Below are positions 55,595 through 63,132 of a DNA stretch of 64,000 nucleotides, in pieces; position 1 is the first letter of the stretch; every line of letters begins with the position of its first letter. The DNA is from Salegentibacter holothuriorum. Its GTDB lineage: Bacteria > Bacteroidota > Bacteroidia > Flavobacteriales > Flavobacteriaceae. The notes under the pieces were generated by a model. The model had not been told where the DNA came from, ran no database searches, and saw only the letters and a list, made by a program, of their open reading frames with translations. The stretch lies in NCBI RefSeq assembly GCF_900168045.1, contig NZ_FUYY01000002.1, positions 186,001 through 250,000 of the forward strand, in the 5' to 3' direction. The translations under genes were made by a program, and so were the position numbers.

Positions 55595-57148
55595 TTATTT
55601 AGGTTGATGAGTCGGCTTTAAAAGATCGGCTACTGTTTTTACAGGATTAAAAGTTTCTAACGGAACTTCTACAAAAACGGTATTCCAGTAAGCCATACCG
55701 CCGTTCCATAAACCTGGTCTTTCTAATGCTTTTAAGGGTTTTCCGTCTTTAGTTTTATGAGCAATAAAACTCATATTCTCATCTACGTAAAGATTAAGAT
55801 CAAAACTTTCACCCTTGTGATTTTTTAGACTACAGGCAATATCTACAGGATTAAAGTGTGTAGAATTATTAAGAATTTCTAATTGCTCTGAATTATTTTT
55901 GTCTATTTGAGCGCCTTCAATAATTTGCAACGAGATCTCACCATCTTCATTCTTAACCAAAAAAGGGCCACCTCCTGGTTCACCTTCATTTTTCACCATT
56001 CCACACACTCTTAATGGACGATCTAGTTTTTTACATAGATATTCCATTTTCTCTTCACCGGTGAATTTATTAAAGGAAGAAGTGACTTTTACAAAAAGTT
56101 CTTCCTCTAAAAATTTTGCTATCTCTTCAATTTTTGTTTCTGAAATATTCCCGGCATCTAGAGCCTGCATATACTCAAAAACCTGCTCTTGTAGAGTGAT
56201 GAGCTTTCCTCCAAGCATTCTCTTCATTTCTACTACTTTTGGAAGGTTGGTAGCAACAACTACGTTATCTATATTTTTAATAAAAATAAGATCGGCTTCC
56301 TGTTGATTCAGGTTTTCTATTAAAGCACCATGACCACCAGGTCTAAAGAACATCCTATCGTTTTCATCCCTAAATGGTTTATTTTCTTTGTCTACCGCAA
56401 TAGTATCGGTTTTAGGATCCTGATACGAGTAAGAGATTTCGAATTTAGTTTGGGTAGCTTCTTCAACTCTTTCCTTAATATCCTCTAACTCATTTTCAAA
56501 CTTTTCTTTATCACCTTCAGCAACCGTGAAATGCAATTTTGTTACTCCATTTACCGAAAGGTATCTTGCAGAACTATGCAAATGTTCCTCAAAAGCAGTT
56601 GCAGTAAAATCATTATAAGCATGAAAAGGAACCAGGCCTTTTGGCCAATCACTCAAGCCAAGCCCCGATTTATACAAAATAGTTTTTACCAGAATGAGTT
56701 GTTGTTCGTCATTAGATTTACCTGAAAAATCGGAAGTACTTTCTTTTGCTTTTTTATAAGCAAGCTCGTAAAATGGAAGCCTCTCTATTTTCTCAAAAAA
56801 CAGTTGTAAACTTCCGTTCTCTTTTTTATCTAAATAATCCCTTAGGCTTTCTTTTTCGGGCTCAAATTCATCAGCAAAATTATGTAATGCTTTAAACATC
56901 CTGGTTGCCGCACCAGAAGCAGGGACAAATTTCAAAAGATTCAGCTGCTCTTTTTTATCTTCAAAAGTTTTAATAAACTTCTTTTGATCTTCAACATTAT
57001 AAGCAAATATCCCGTTACCCAGGGTTGCTGCTTGCTGTATATCTACTTTTATATTTCCTCTTTCAAATATTTGAATTTGTCTTTCAACCTCTTGAGTTGA
57101 TAATCCTTTTTCTTCAATCTGCAAAATGTCTATTTCGCTAAACTCCAC
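55595..57148 (-). CDS. DUF4301 protein, possible nucleotidyltransferase
   Basis: 517 residues. The family is DUF4301, with no assigned function. I see four blocks in the order expected of UDP-sugar-pyrophosphorylase-like enzymes: KFVPASGAATRMF (73-85, like the LAGGxGTR nucleotide loop), MFFRPGGHGALIENL (266-280, like the GHGD loop), IKNIDNVV (290-297, like N-x-DN), and later GEPGGGPFLVKNEDG. This likeness is by eye only. The start is GTG at 57148, two bases after the kinase stop. No signal peptide. It is the fourth gene of the cassette with a NadR-type kinase, PnuC and a thiamine-binding protein. Confidence 0.75.
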   Translation of the reverse strand: MEFSEIDILQIEEKGLSTQEVERQIQIFERGNIKVDIQQAATLGNGIFAYNVEDQKKFIKTFEDKKEQLNLLKFVPASGAATRMFKALHNFADEFEPEKESLRDYLDKKENGSLQLFFEKIERLPFYELAYKKAKESTSDFSGKSNDEQQLILVKTILYKSGLGLSDWPKGLVPFHAYNDFTATAFEEHLHSSARYLSVNGVTKLHFTVAEGDKEKFENELEDIKERVEEATQTKFEISYSYQDPKTDTIAVDKENKPFRDENDRMFFRPGGHGALIENLNQQEADLIFIKNIDNVVVATNLPKVVEMKRMLGGKLITLQEQVFEYMQALDAGNISETKIEEIAKFLEEELFVKVTSSFNKFTGEEKMEYLCKKLDRPLRVCGMVKNEGEPGGGPFLVKNEDGEISLQIIEGAQIDKNNSEQLEILNNSTHFNPVDIACSLKNHKGESFDLNLYVDENMSFIAHKTKDGKPLKALERPGLWNGGMAYWNTVFVEVPLETFNPVKTVADLLKPTHQPK

Positions 57149-57150
57149 GT

Positions 57151-57717
57151 CTATTTATTTTTTAAAAGTTTGTCTATTTCCTCTATCGCAATATTAAAAC
57201 GATCTATAAGATCGCCTTTTAAAACTACATAAGGCTTTTGATGTTTTTTGAGTTCTTCCTCAAAACGTTTGAACATTCCTACTCTATCTTCGGGTTTATC
57301 CCGAAGATCGTCAGGCGTCCAGGGAACGTCAATATACGTTAAAAAGTACAGATCATATTGATTGTTTAACGCATGTTTAAGAAGTTGAGCATCGCAAAAA
57401 CCTTCGTAATAGGCTTCAGAATAGACTTTTAACTCCAAAAGGTTAGTATCACTAATTAGGAGTTTATTAGCTTTTTCGGCCAGCACATTTTCACGTTTCA
57501 TTTGGCCTTCAGCAATAGGGATCATGTCTTTTGGCTCACAAATCTTTTTTTCCTTATCCCATTTTTCCTGAAGATATTCCCGCATATATTCTTCTACCCA
57601 AAAAGTATCATAATGATTTGCCAGCATTTTTGCCAGGCTGGTTTTTCCGGTAGATTCGGGTCCAAAAAGAACTACTTTTATGAGGGACGAAGGTCGTTGC
57701 GCAAGTTTTTCTGCCAT
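57151..57717 (-). CDS. NadR-type P-loop kinase (ribosylnicotinamide kinase-like domain only)
   Basis: 188 residues. A Walker A motif GPESTGKTSLAKML (about 19-32) is followed by the EYMREYL motif typical of the C-terminal kinase domain of NadR, where it phosphorylates nicotinamide riboside. The N-terminal adenylyltransferase domain of NadR is absent. It overlaps the PnuC gene by 40 bases. Either NR kinase, or a kinase for another vitamin (for example thiamine), fits the position beside a PnuC-family importer. Confidence 0.8.
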   Translation of the reverse strand: MAEKLAQRPSSLIKVVLFGPESTGKTSLAKMLANHYDTFWVEEYMREYLQEKWDKEKKICEPKDMIPIAEGQMKRENVLAEKANKLLISDTNLLELKVYSEAYYEGFCDAQLLKHALNNQYDLYFLTYIDVPWTPDDLRDKPEDRVGMFKRFEEELKKHQKPYVVLKGDLIDRFNIAIEEIDKLLKNK

Positions 57718-58310
57718 GCTTTATAGCCGTAAATAGCGATTATAGTAAATACAAAATATTGAAGCGCCGTTAAGGTAAGGCCTTTATAGAAATAAAGCGG
57801 AACCGAAATGATATCTCCAATAATCCAAAAAATCCAGTTTTCAACTTTTCTTTTGGCCATTAGCCACATTCCTACAAAGAAAATTGCCGTTGTAAAAGTG
57901 TCTACGTAGGCGGTCCAATTGGTCCATTTATCAAAATACTCATAAACTGCGAATACAAAAAGCAAGGTCGCAATAAAAATAAACAAGCATTGCCAGTTCT
58001 CTTTTTTAGTGGTATTGGTAATAGGCGTAAAATGCTCGGCATCTACTTTTCGCGTCCAAACATACCAGCCGTAGATACTCATAGAGAAATAATAAGCATT
58101 GATCATCATATCGCCCAATAATTCCCATTGCCAAAGCAAGTAAACAAAAATCATGGTACTAATTATCCCGGTAGGATAAACCAGAATATTGTTTTGCTTG
58201 GAATAGAGTACCGAAAGAAAACCAAAGATTACCGCAATTACTTCAAGGATGATAAATAAAGTTGGGTACCCGTAATACTGATCAAAGAAAAAATCAAAAA
58301 TCGGCTGCAT
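57678..58310 (-). CDS. pnuC: PnuC-family vitamin transporter
   Basis: 210 residues, about seven transmembrane helices. Family features: an early FGFLSVLYSKQNNILVYP helix, YYFSMSIYGWYVWTR, and a late ENWIFWIIGDIISVPLYFYKG containing a WxxW motif. PnuC proteins carry nicotinamide riboside and PnuT proteins thiamine, both by facilitated diffusion with trapping by a kinase. The two cannot be separated safely by eye. The upstream neighbour is a thiamine-binding-family protein; the downstream one is a NadR-type kinase. The gene overlaps the upstream gene by 17 bases. Confidence 0.88.
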   Translation of the reverse strand: MQPIFDFFFDQYYGYPTLFIILEVIAVIFGFLSVLYSKQNNILVYPTGIISTMIFVYLLWQWELLGDMMINAYYFSMSIYGWYVWTRKVDAEHFTPITNTTKKENWQCLFIFIATLLFVFAVYEYFDKWTNWTAYVDTFTTAIFFVGMWLMAKRKVENWIFWIIGDIISVPLYFYKGLTLTALQYFVFTIIAIYGYKAWQKNLRNDLRPS

Positions 58311-58554
58311 AGTCGCTTCGGTCAGATTTCACAATTTTAATATAAATGAGTCCGCGGTCTATAGCCTCAAAAGCATCTTTAATTTCTGAATTTAATAAAT
58401 TCATCACCTCATCATAATCTCCATAAACCTGGGTGCTCAGCGGATTCTCTTTTACTATTAAGCCTGAAGCCCTCAATTTTTTGATGAAATTGATGATTTT
58501 TGGTTCAAAATCGTCCTGCAACGGACTTAATGTTAATTCTACTGAAATATTCAT
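58294..58554 (-). CDS. MTH1187/YkoF-type thiamine-binding protein
   Basis: 86 residues from the ATG at 58554 (MNISVELTLSPLQDDF); the longer reading to 58584 has no similarity. It shows the ferredoxin-like fold of the MTH1187/YqgV family: ISVELTLSPL, a helix with INFIKKLRASGL, VKENPLSTQVYGDYDEVM, then a second helix. Members bind thiamine or hydroxymethylpyrimidine (as in YkoF). It is the first gene of the cassette with PnuC, kinase and DUF4301. No TPP riboswitch is visible in the 320 bases upstream. Confidence 0.85.
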   Translation of the reverse strand: MNISVELTLSPLQDDFEPKIINFIKKLRASGLIVKENPLSTQVYGDYDEVMNLLNSEIKDAFEAIDRGLIYIKIVKSDRSDYAADF

Positions 58555-58747
58555 TGTTATTTGATTTAGGCCACGAATGCACAAATAATATGTTCACCCC
58601 AGGCAAGCCAAATTTAAAGATTTGAAATTAGTATTGTTGTGACTCAAGGAAACAATTTACGAGGCACTACTTTTTTGTTTCTCCAAAAATTAATCCGATC
58701 CTATTTTCAGTTAGTTTGAGAATCGCAATCAAGACTGTATATTTTCT

Positions 58748-58860
58748 CGTCATTGCGAGAAACAATTTGACGGAAGGAAAATTGTGACGTGGCAATCTGC
58801 AGAATAAAACCTGAATTTTCAACAACAGATTGCTTCAGTTGTGCCTCCATCGCAATGACG
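58748..58860. repeat. Imperfect palindromic element, about 113 bp
   Basis: The ends are exact 10-bp inverted repeats (CGTCATTGCG at 58748-58757 and CGCAATGACG at 58851-58860). A second nested pair is GCAATCTG / CAGATTGC (58792-58799 and 58826-58833). Sequences with these ends and a GCAATCT core are widespread intergenic repeats in Bacteroidota, resembling small non-autonomous mobile elements. It fills most of the gap between the cassette and the GGGPS gene; the remaining part of 58555-58747 shows nothing else. Confidence 0.7.
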
Positions 58861-58875
58861 CTGTTTATTTATGAG

Positions 58876-59571
58876 CTATAAATTTTCAAATTGCGTTCCC
58901 ATCACAATCATATCGGCACCGGCTCTATAGGCATTTTCCTGTTGTGTCAAACTTCTAATTCCACCACCTACTACCAAAGGAATTGAAACCGCTTTTTTTA
59001 CTTCGGTAATAATTTCTTCAGAAACCGGAATAACAGCTCCACTTCCGGCTTCAAGATAAATAAGTCTTTTTCCAGAAAATTCTCCGGCCAAAGCAGTATT
59101 TACAACAGTTTCTAACGCACTCTGTGAAATTGGCTTTGTTCCACTTACCCGTTGCACAGCACATTCTTTCCCGCCGTCTATTAAAATATAGGCCGTGGGA
59201 ATAATTTCCAGTTTACTATGTTTTAATTTCCCTACAGATTTTACCTGCTGCTCTATTAAATATTCCGGGTTTCTTCCAGAAAGCAGACTTAAAAACAGCA
59301 ATGCATCTGCAGTCTCGGTGATTTGAGAATAATCACCGGGGAACAGGATCACAGGTAGATTGGTCTCGGTTTTTATTGCTTTTACAGTTTTTTCAGTTTT
59401 AAATTTTTCAACGGTACTGCCTCCTACTAAAATATGAGTTGTTTCTTTGGGAATCTTTTTTAGGTAAGTTGCTGCTTCAACTTCATTAAATTTATCGGGA
59501 TCTATCAAAATAGCAAGTAGCCTCTCCTCATTGGCAGCGGCCTGGGAAATTTCAGCATAAAAATTCCGCAT
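58876..59571 (-). CDS. Geranylgeranylglyceryl/heptaprenylglyceryl phosphate synthase family protein
   Basis: 231 residues, a TIM barrel. Motifs match the GGGPS/PcrB family: LLAILIDPDKF (14-24), ILVGGST (46-52), PVILFPGDYSQI (73-84), IYLEAGSGA (near 170), PLVVGGGIRS (near 197) and AGADMIVMGT at the end. It joins an isoprenyl diphosphate to glycerol-1-phosphate, making ether lipids; bacterial members of group II occur in Bacteroidota. The prenyl chain length cannot be predicted. It overlaps the PPTase gene by one base (TAATG). Confidence 0.92.
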   Translation of the reverse strand: MRNFYAEISQAAANEERLLAILIDPDKFNEVEAATYLKKIPKETTHILVGGSTVEKFKTEKTVKAIKTETNLPVILFPGDYSQITETADALLFLSLLSGRNPEYLIEQQVKSVGKLKHSKLEIIPTAYILIDGGKECAVQRVSGTKPISQSALETVVNTALAGEFSGKRLIYLEAGSGAVIPVSEEIITEVKKAVSIPLVVGGGIRSLTQQENAYRAGADMIVMGTQFENL

Positions 59572-60218
59572 TAATTTTGGACTTTTTTAAGATCACCCCA
59601 TCCATACACGCAAGTAAAACCTTCAAATTCCAGGAATTTCATTTCATAAAAAGACTCCCTCCCTTTAAAATTCACTTTCGCCGTAGTCTCGGCATCATCA
59701 AAGTCAAAATCGGTCACATTAATATGCTGTAAAAATCCGAGGCCGGGTTCGGCATACATTTTATAAATAGATTCTTTAGCCCCCCAAACTATGGTAAGTT
59801 TTCTTATTAAAGCTTCTTCGTTAGCTACAGTATGGTATTCGCTTAAAGGGGTGAATTTATTAGCTATTTTTAGAATTTTATCGCGTCGTTTTTCAATATC
59901 TATCCCCACTTTTTTATCGCTTAAGATAATGGCAGTGAAATTGAAAGAATGCGTAATAGAAATATTATTTCCGTTTTTTAAATGTGGCTTTCCCAGATTA
60001 TCATAGAACAGGTCATGATCTACATAACCCGCTTCGGCCAATAAATGGCGAATACTCATAAAACCCCTGCGGTGGATTTCAGATTTCATTCCGCTTACAC
60101 GATTTTGGCAATGTTCGGTAAGTTCAATTCCGCTACTCAAATCTTCAAAAGACTCTTCTACCTTCCAAATGAAGACTTTAGTGTGCAGATCTACTGTTAT
60201 TGTTTTGTAAAGTGGCAT
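59571..60218 (-). CDS. 4'-phosphopantetheinyl transferase superfamily protein
   Basis: 215 residues. The family motifs are present: GIDIEKRR (near 107, Mg ligand Asp), and WGAKESIYKMYAE (near 148), with SITHSFNFTAII preceding. It attaches phosphopantetheine to acyl carrier or peptidyl carrier proteins. It is of the Sfp-like, two-subdomain size rather than the short AcpS type. Cytoplasmic. It is divergent from ahcY with 66 bases between the two start codons. Confidence 0.9.
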   Translation of the reverse strand: MPLYKTITVDLHTKVFIWKVEESFEDLSSGIELTEHCQNRVSGMKSEIHRRGFMSIRHLLAEAGYVDHDLFYDNLGKPHLKNGNNISITHSFNFTAIILSDKKVGIDIEKRRDKILKIANKFTPLSEYHTVANEEALIRKLTIVWGAKESIYKMYAEPGLGFLQHINVTDFDFDDAETTAKVNFKGRESFYEMKFLEFEGFTCVYGWGDLKKVQN

Positions 60219-60239
60219 GTAGATTTATTAAAGATTCCT

Positions 60240-60247
60240 TATTTTTG
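60240..60247 (+). promoter_or_regulatory. Bacteroidota -7 promoter element for ahcY
   Basis: TATTTTTG (TAnnTTTG), 37 bases before the ahcY ATG at 60285. It also shows that the longer in-frame reading from 60261 would start almost at the transcription start. Confidence 0.55.
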
Positions 60248-60284
60248 TGCTTGAAAAAAATTGCTAATATTCAAATATAATAAT

Positions 60285-61601
60285 ATGTCGACTAAAACAG
60301 TGCCGCATACCGCTTATAAAGTTAAGGATATTTCCCTGGCTGATTGGGGAAGAAAAGAAATAGAACTTGCCGAATCTGAAATGCCGGGCTTAATGGCACT
60401 TCGTGAAGAATACAAGAACGAACAACCACTAAAAGGAGCAAGAATTGCAGGATGCCTTCACATGACCGTGCAAACCGCTGTGCTTATTGAAACCCTAGTT
60501 TCTCTTGGCGCCGATGTTACCTGGAGCTCTTGTAATATTTTCTCTACTCAAGACCACGCTGCAGCTGCAATTGCCGCTGCCGGAATACCTGTTTATGCCT
60601 GGAAAGGAATGACCGAAGAGGAATTTAACTGGTGTATTGAACAAACTTTATTTTTCGGCGAAGAACGCGAGCCATTGAATATGATTCTTGATGATGGTGG
60701 CGATCTTACCAATATGGTTTTTGACAAGTACCCAGAGCTAGCTGAAGGCATCCGTGGACTTTCAGAAGAAACCACGACAGGAGTTCATAGACTTTATGAA
60801 AGAATGAAAAACGGAACTTTGGTAATGCCGGCAATTAACGTAAACGATTCGGTTACTAAATCTAAATTCGATAACAAATACGGATGTCGCGAAAGTGCTG
60901 TTGATGCTATTCGCCGTGCAACCGATATTATGCTTGCCGGAAAACGAGTAGTAGTTTGTGGTTATGGAGATGTTGGTAAAGGCACCGCTGCTTCATTTAA
61001 AGGCGCCGGATCTATTGTGACTGTTACTGAAATTGATCCTATTTGCGCTTTACAAGCTGCAATGGACGGTTTTGAAGTAAAAAAATTGGAAACTGTTTTA
61101 CCAAAGGCTGATATTGTAATTACCACTACCGGAAACAAAGATATCGTTAGAGGTGAGCATTTTGAAGCGATGAAAGACAAAACCATCGTTTGTAATATTG
61201 GGCATTTTGATAACGAAATTGATGTTGCCTGGCTGAACAACAATCACGGTGATTCTAAAGATGAAATCAAGCCACAGGTTGATAAATATACTATTAACGG
61301 AAAAGATATTATTCTTTTAGCTGAAGGGCGATTGGTAAATCTTGGTTGTGCTACTGGCCACCCAAGTTTTGTAATGAGTAACTCTTTTACCAACCAGACC
61401 TTAGCTCAAATTGAACTTTGGAAAAATTCTGATAAATATGAGAATGAAGTTTATATGTTACCGAAACATTTAGATGAAAAGGTTGCTAAACTTCATCTTG
61501 AAAAAATTGGAGTTGAATTAACCGAACTTAAGGATTATCAAGCCGAATATATTGGCGTGGAAGTAAAAGGCCCTTACAAGCCAGAATACTACAGATATTA
61601 A
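60285..61601 (+). CDS. ahcY: Adenosylhomocysteinase
   Basis: 438 residues from the ATG at 60285 ([15 protein letters not shown]). NAD-binding motif [22 protein letters not shown] (near 220), substrate motifs [13 protein letters not shown] and [22 protein letters not shown], and the end [10 protein letters not shown]. It hydrolyses S-adenosylhomocysteine to adenosine and homocysteine, keeping methylation going. Length is standard for bacterial SAHase. No riboswitch is seen upstream. A strong terminator follows at 61668-61700. Confidence 0.97.
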   Translation: MSTKTVPHTAYKVKDISLADWGRKEIELAESEMPGLMALREEYKNEQPLKGARIAGCLHMTVQTAVLIETLVSLGADVTWSSCNIFSTQDHAAAAIAAAGIPVYAWKGMTEEEFNWCIEQTLFFGEEREPLNMILDDGGDLTNMVFDKYPELAEGIRGLSEETTTGVHRLYERMKNGTLVMPAINVNDSVTKSKFDNKYGCRESAVDAIRRATDIMLAGKRVVVCGYGDVGKGTAASFKGAGSIVTVTEIDPICALQAAMDGFEVKKLETVLPKADIVITTTGNKDIVRGEHFEAMKDKTIVCNIGHFDNEIDVAWLNNNHGDSKDEIKPQVDKYTINGKDIILLAEGRLVNLGCATGHPSFVMSNSFTNQTLAQIELWKNSDKYENEVYMLPKHLDEKVAKLHLEKIGVELTELKDYQAEYIGVEVKGPYKPEYYRY

Positions 61602-61667
61602 CAATGTAATTTCCGCCCTTCGACTATGCTCAGCATAAACTACAGCGGAAATCCCTTTATAAAAAGC

Positions 61668-61706
61668 AGACCTCACAGGTTTTGGAAACCTGTGAGGTCT
61701 TTTTAT
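61668..61706 (+). terminator. Intrinsic terminator of ahcY
   Basis: Perfect 15-base stem AGACCTCACAGGTTT / AAACCTGTGAGGTCT (61668-61682 and 61686-61700) with a three-base loop and TTTTTATTTATT after it. Confidence 0.9.
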
Positions 61707-61714
61707 TTATTATA

Positions 61715-61775
61715 CGTCATCCTGAACTTGCTTCAGAGCCTGTCCCGAATTCTTGTCGGGGATCTAAGCAAGTTT
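61715..61775. repeat. Intergenic repeat of the CGTCATCCTGAACTTG type
   Basis: Begins CGTCATCCTGAACTTGCTTC and contains an inner inverted repeat TCCCGA / TCGGGGA (61742-61764 approximately), ending near AAGCAAGT. Such REP-like sequences lie between genes throughout many Bacteroidota genomes. A related CTTCGACTATGCTCAGC tract stands at 61619-61635. I see no coding potential here. Confidence 0.5.
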
Positions 61776-61791
61776 TAAACAAAAATCACTT

Positions 61792-62139
61792 CTAATTCCC
61801 GCTCATAAACCAGATGAAGAAAATAATAGCAACAAGCACTACGAGCAAGGCAAGCAGCACAAGCACCCATTTTGCAACTTGAGGTTTTCTTCTTGCAGGT
61901 TTCGAAATATTATGAGATTGGCCTAAAAAGCCACTTCTTTTAATAATTTCAGCAGCTCTCTCCCGCTCACTCTCCTCAACTTCTATTCGCATCCCATCAT
62001 TTCCTAAACCCCCAATATTAGCCGCGCTATCCATAGCTTCGCCATAAGTTTTGTAAGCTATGTTCTCATCATCAAAAAGATTTTTTAGAATAGAAAGCTC
62101 ATGCCGATCTGAAGTACGAAAAACATTTACATAGTTCAT
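61792..62139 (-). CDS. DUF2007 domain membrane protein
   Basis: 115 residues. The N-terminal 65 residues match the DUF2007 'putative signal-transducing' fold (VFRTSDRHELSILKNLFDDENI, then IEVEESERERAAEII). A basic linker and one C-terminal transmembrane helix (about 90-111) follow. The domain is thought to sense or bind a small ligand, but the function is not known. It stands alone. Confidence 0.83.
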   Translation of the reverse strand: MNYVNVFRTSDRHELSILKNLFDDENIAYKTYGEAMDSAANIGGLGNDGMRIEVEESERERAAEIIKRSGFLGQSHNISKPARRKPQVAKWVLVLLALLVVLVAIIFFIWFMSGN

Positions 62140-62171
62140 AATTAAAAACTTAAAGCCCCACTTAAAGATAC

Positions 62172-62207
62172 AAAAAAACCCCTTCCGAATTTCGGAAGGG
62201 GTTTTTA
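62172..62207 (-). terminator. Intrinsic terminator of rplU-rpmA
   Basis: Thirteen-base perfect stem AACCCCTTCCGAA / TTCGGAAGGGGTT (62177-62189 and 62191-62203), flanked by A7 and T5. It lies 43 bases after the rpmA stop. Confidence 0.92.
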
Positions 62208-62249
62208 TATAATTTTAGAACTTCTTTTCCCTATTTCGGGTTAGGAACT

Positions 62250-62510
62250 CTATGCTTCATACGGTTCTATAGAAACGTAAGATTTATTGTTCTTTGTCTT
62301 AGAGAATTTCACAAGACCGTCAACTTTAGCGTGTAAAGTATGATCTTTTCCTGCGTACACGTTCTCACCTGGATTATGTGCAGTTCCTCTTTGTCTAACT
62401 ATGATGTTTCCCGCTACGGCAGCCTGACCGCCAAAGATCTTCACACCTAAGCGTTTTGATTCTGACTCTCTACCATTCTTGGAACTACCGACTCCTTTTT
62501 TGTGTGCCAT
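62250..62510 (-). CDS. rpmA: Large-subunit ribosomal protein bL27
   Basis: 86 residues. Starts [24 protein letters not shown] and contains [23 protein letters not shown], the diagnostic bL27 region whose N-terminal tail reaches the peptidyl-transferase centre. No cleavable N-terminal extension is present, unlike in Firmicutes. It is 28 bases after rplU, in the usual bL21-bL27 pair. Confidence 0.97.
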   Translation of the reverse strand: MAHKKGVGSSKNGRESESKRLGVKIFGGQAAVAGNIIVRQRGTAHNPGENVYAGKDHTLHAKVDGLVKFSKTKNNKSYVSIEPYEA

Positions 62511-62538
62511 TTTACTTTAGTTTTAAGTAGATTAATAT

Positions 62539-63030
62539 TTAACTTAAAGCTTCAATTAATTCAGCTTTCTTCATAGAAGAATAGCCTTCAAGACCTTTCT
62601 CCTTAGCCATCTCTTTCAATTCAGCTACGGTGTACTGACTTAAATCTTCCGATTTTTTATCAGATTTGGTTTCTTTAGGTGCTTCCTCTTTTTTAGCTGA
62701 AGCAGCTTTTTTTCCACCTTTTACATCGATGCTTTCAATTACGATTTCGGTTAAAGATTGACGGTGACCGTTTTTCTTCTTGTAACCTTTACGTCTTTTC
62801 TTTTTGAAAACGATTACTTTGTCTCCTTTAAGGTGACGTGTGATTTTTGCTCCTACAAGAGCACCATCTATAGCCGGGGCGCCTAGATTTATGTTGTCTC
62901 CGTCTCCGGTAAGAAGAACTTTGTCAAAAGAAACGCTGTCTCCTTCTTCTCCGCTTAGACGGTTAACAAACACTTTCTGGTCTTTTGCAACTTTAAATTG
63001 CTGCCCTGCTATCTCTACAATTGCATACAT
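62539..63030 (-). CDS. rplU: Large-subunit ribosomal protein bL21 with SAP-like C-terminal extension
   Basis: 163 residues, about 60 longer than E. coli bL21. Residues 1-103 are bL21 (YAIVEIAGQQFKVAKDQKV; KKKRRKGYKKKNGHRQ). A Lys/Glu-rich linker (about 105-130) then leads to a small helical domain, LSQYTVAELKEMAKEKGLEG, ending KKAELIEALS. This matches the Rho-N/SAP/HeH helix-extended-helix fold known for nucleic-acid binding. Similar extensions are found in bL21 of other Bacteroidota. It is first in rplU-rpmA, with TATATTTG promoter at 63090-63097 and a small hairpin in its leader. Confidence 0.95.
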   Translation of the reverse strand: MYAIVEIAGQQFKVAKDQKVFVNRLSGEEGDSVSFDKVLLTGDGDNINLGAPAIDGALVGAKITRHLKGDKVIVFKKKRRKGYKKKNGHRQSLTEIVIESIDVKGGKKAASAKKEEAPKETKSDKKSEDLSQYTVAELKEMAKEKGLEGYSSMKKAELIEALS

Positions 63031-63064
63031 AGTGTTGTGATTAATTAATTTATGCTAAAAATTA

Positions 63065-63097
63065 CGCTTACTTTTTTCGCAAGCGGGTGCAAATATA
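63065..63097 (-). promoter_or_regulatory. Promoter and leader hairpin of rplU-rpmA
   Basis: The minus strand reads TATATTTG (TAnnTTTG) at 63090-63097. A few bases after the expected start a seven-base hairpin forms, with CGCTTGC (63079-63085) pairing to GTAAGCG (63065-63071), including one G-U pair, and an AT-rich loop. Confidence 0.5.
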
Positions 63098-63132
63098 CTT
63101 CTAATTAATTAATTCACAAAGCCTAAAAAGAT

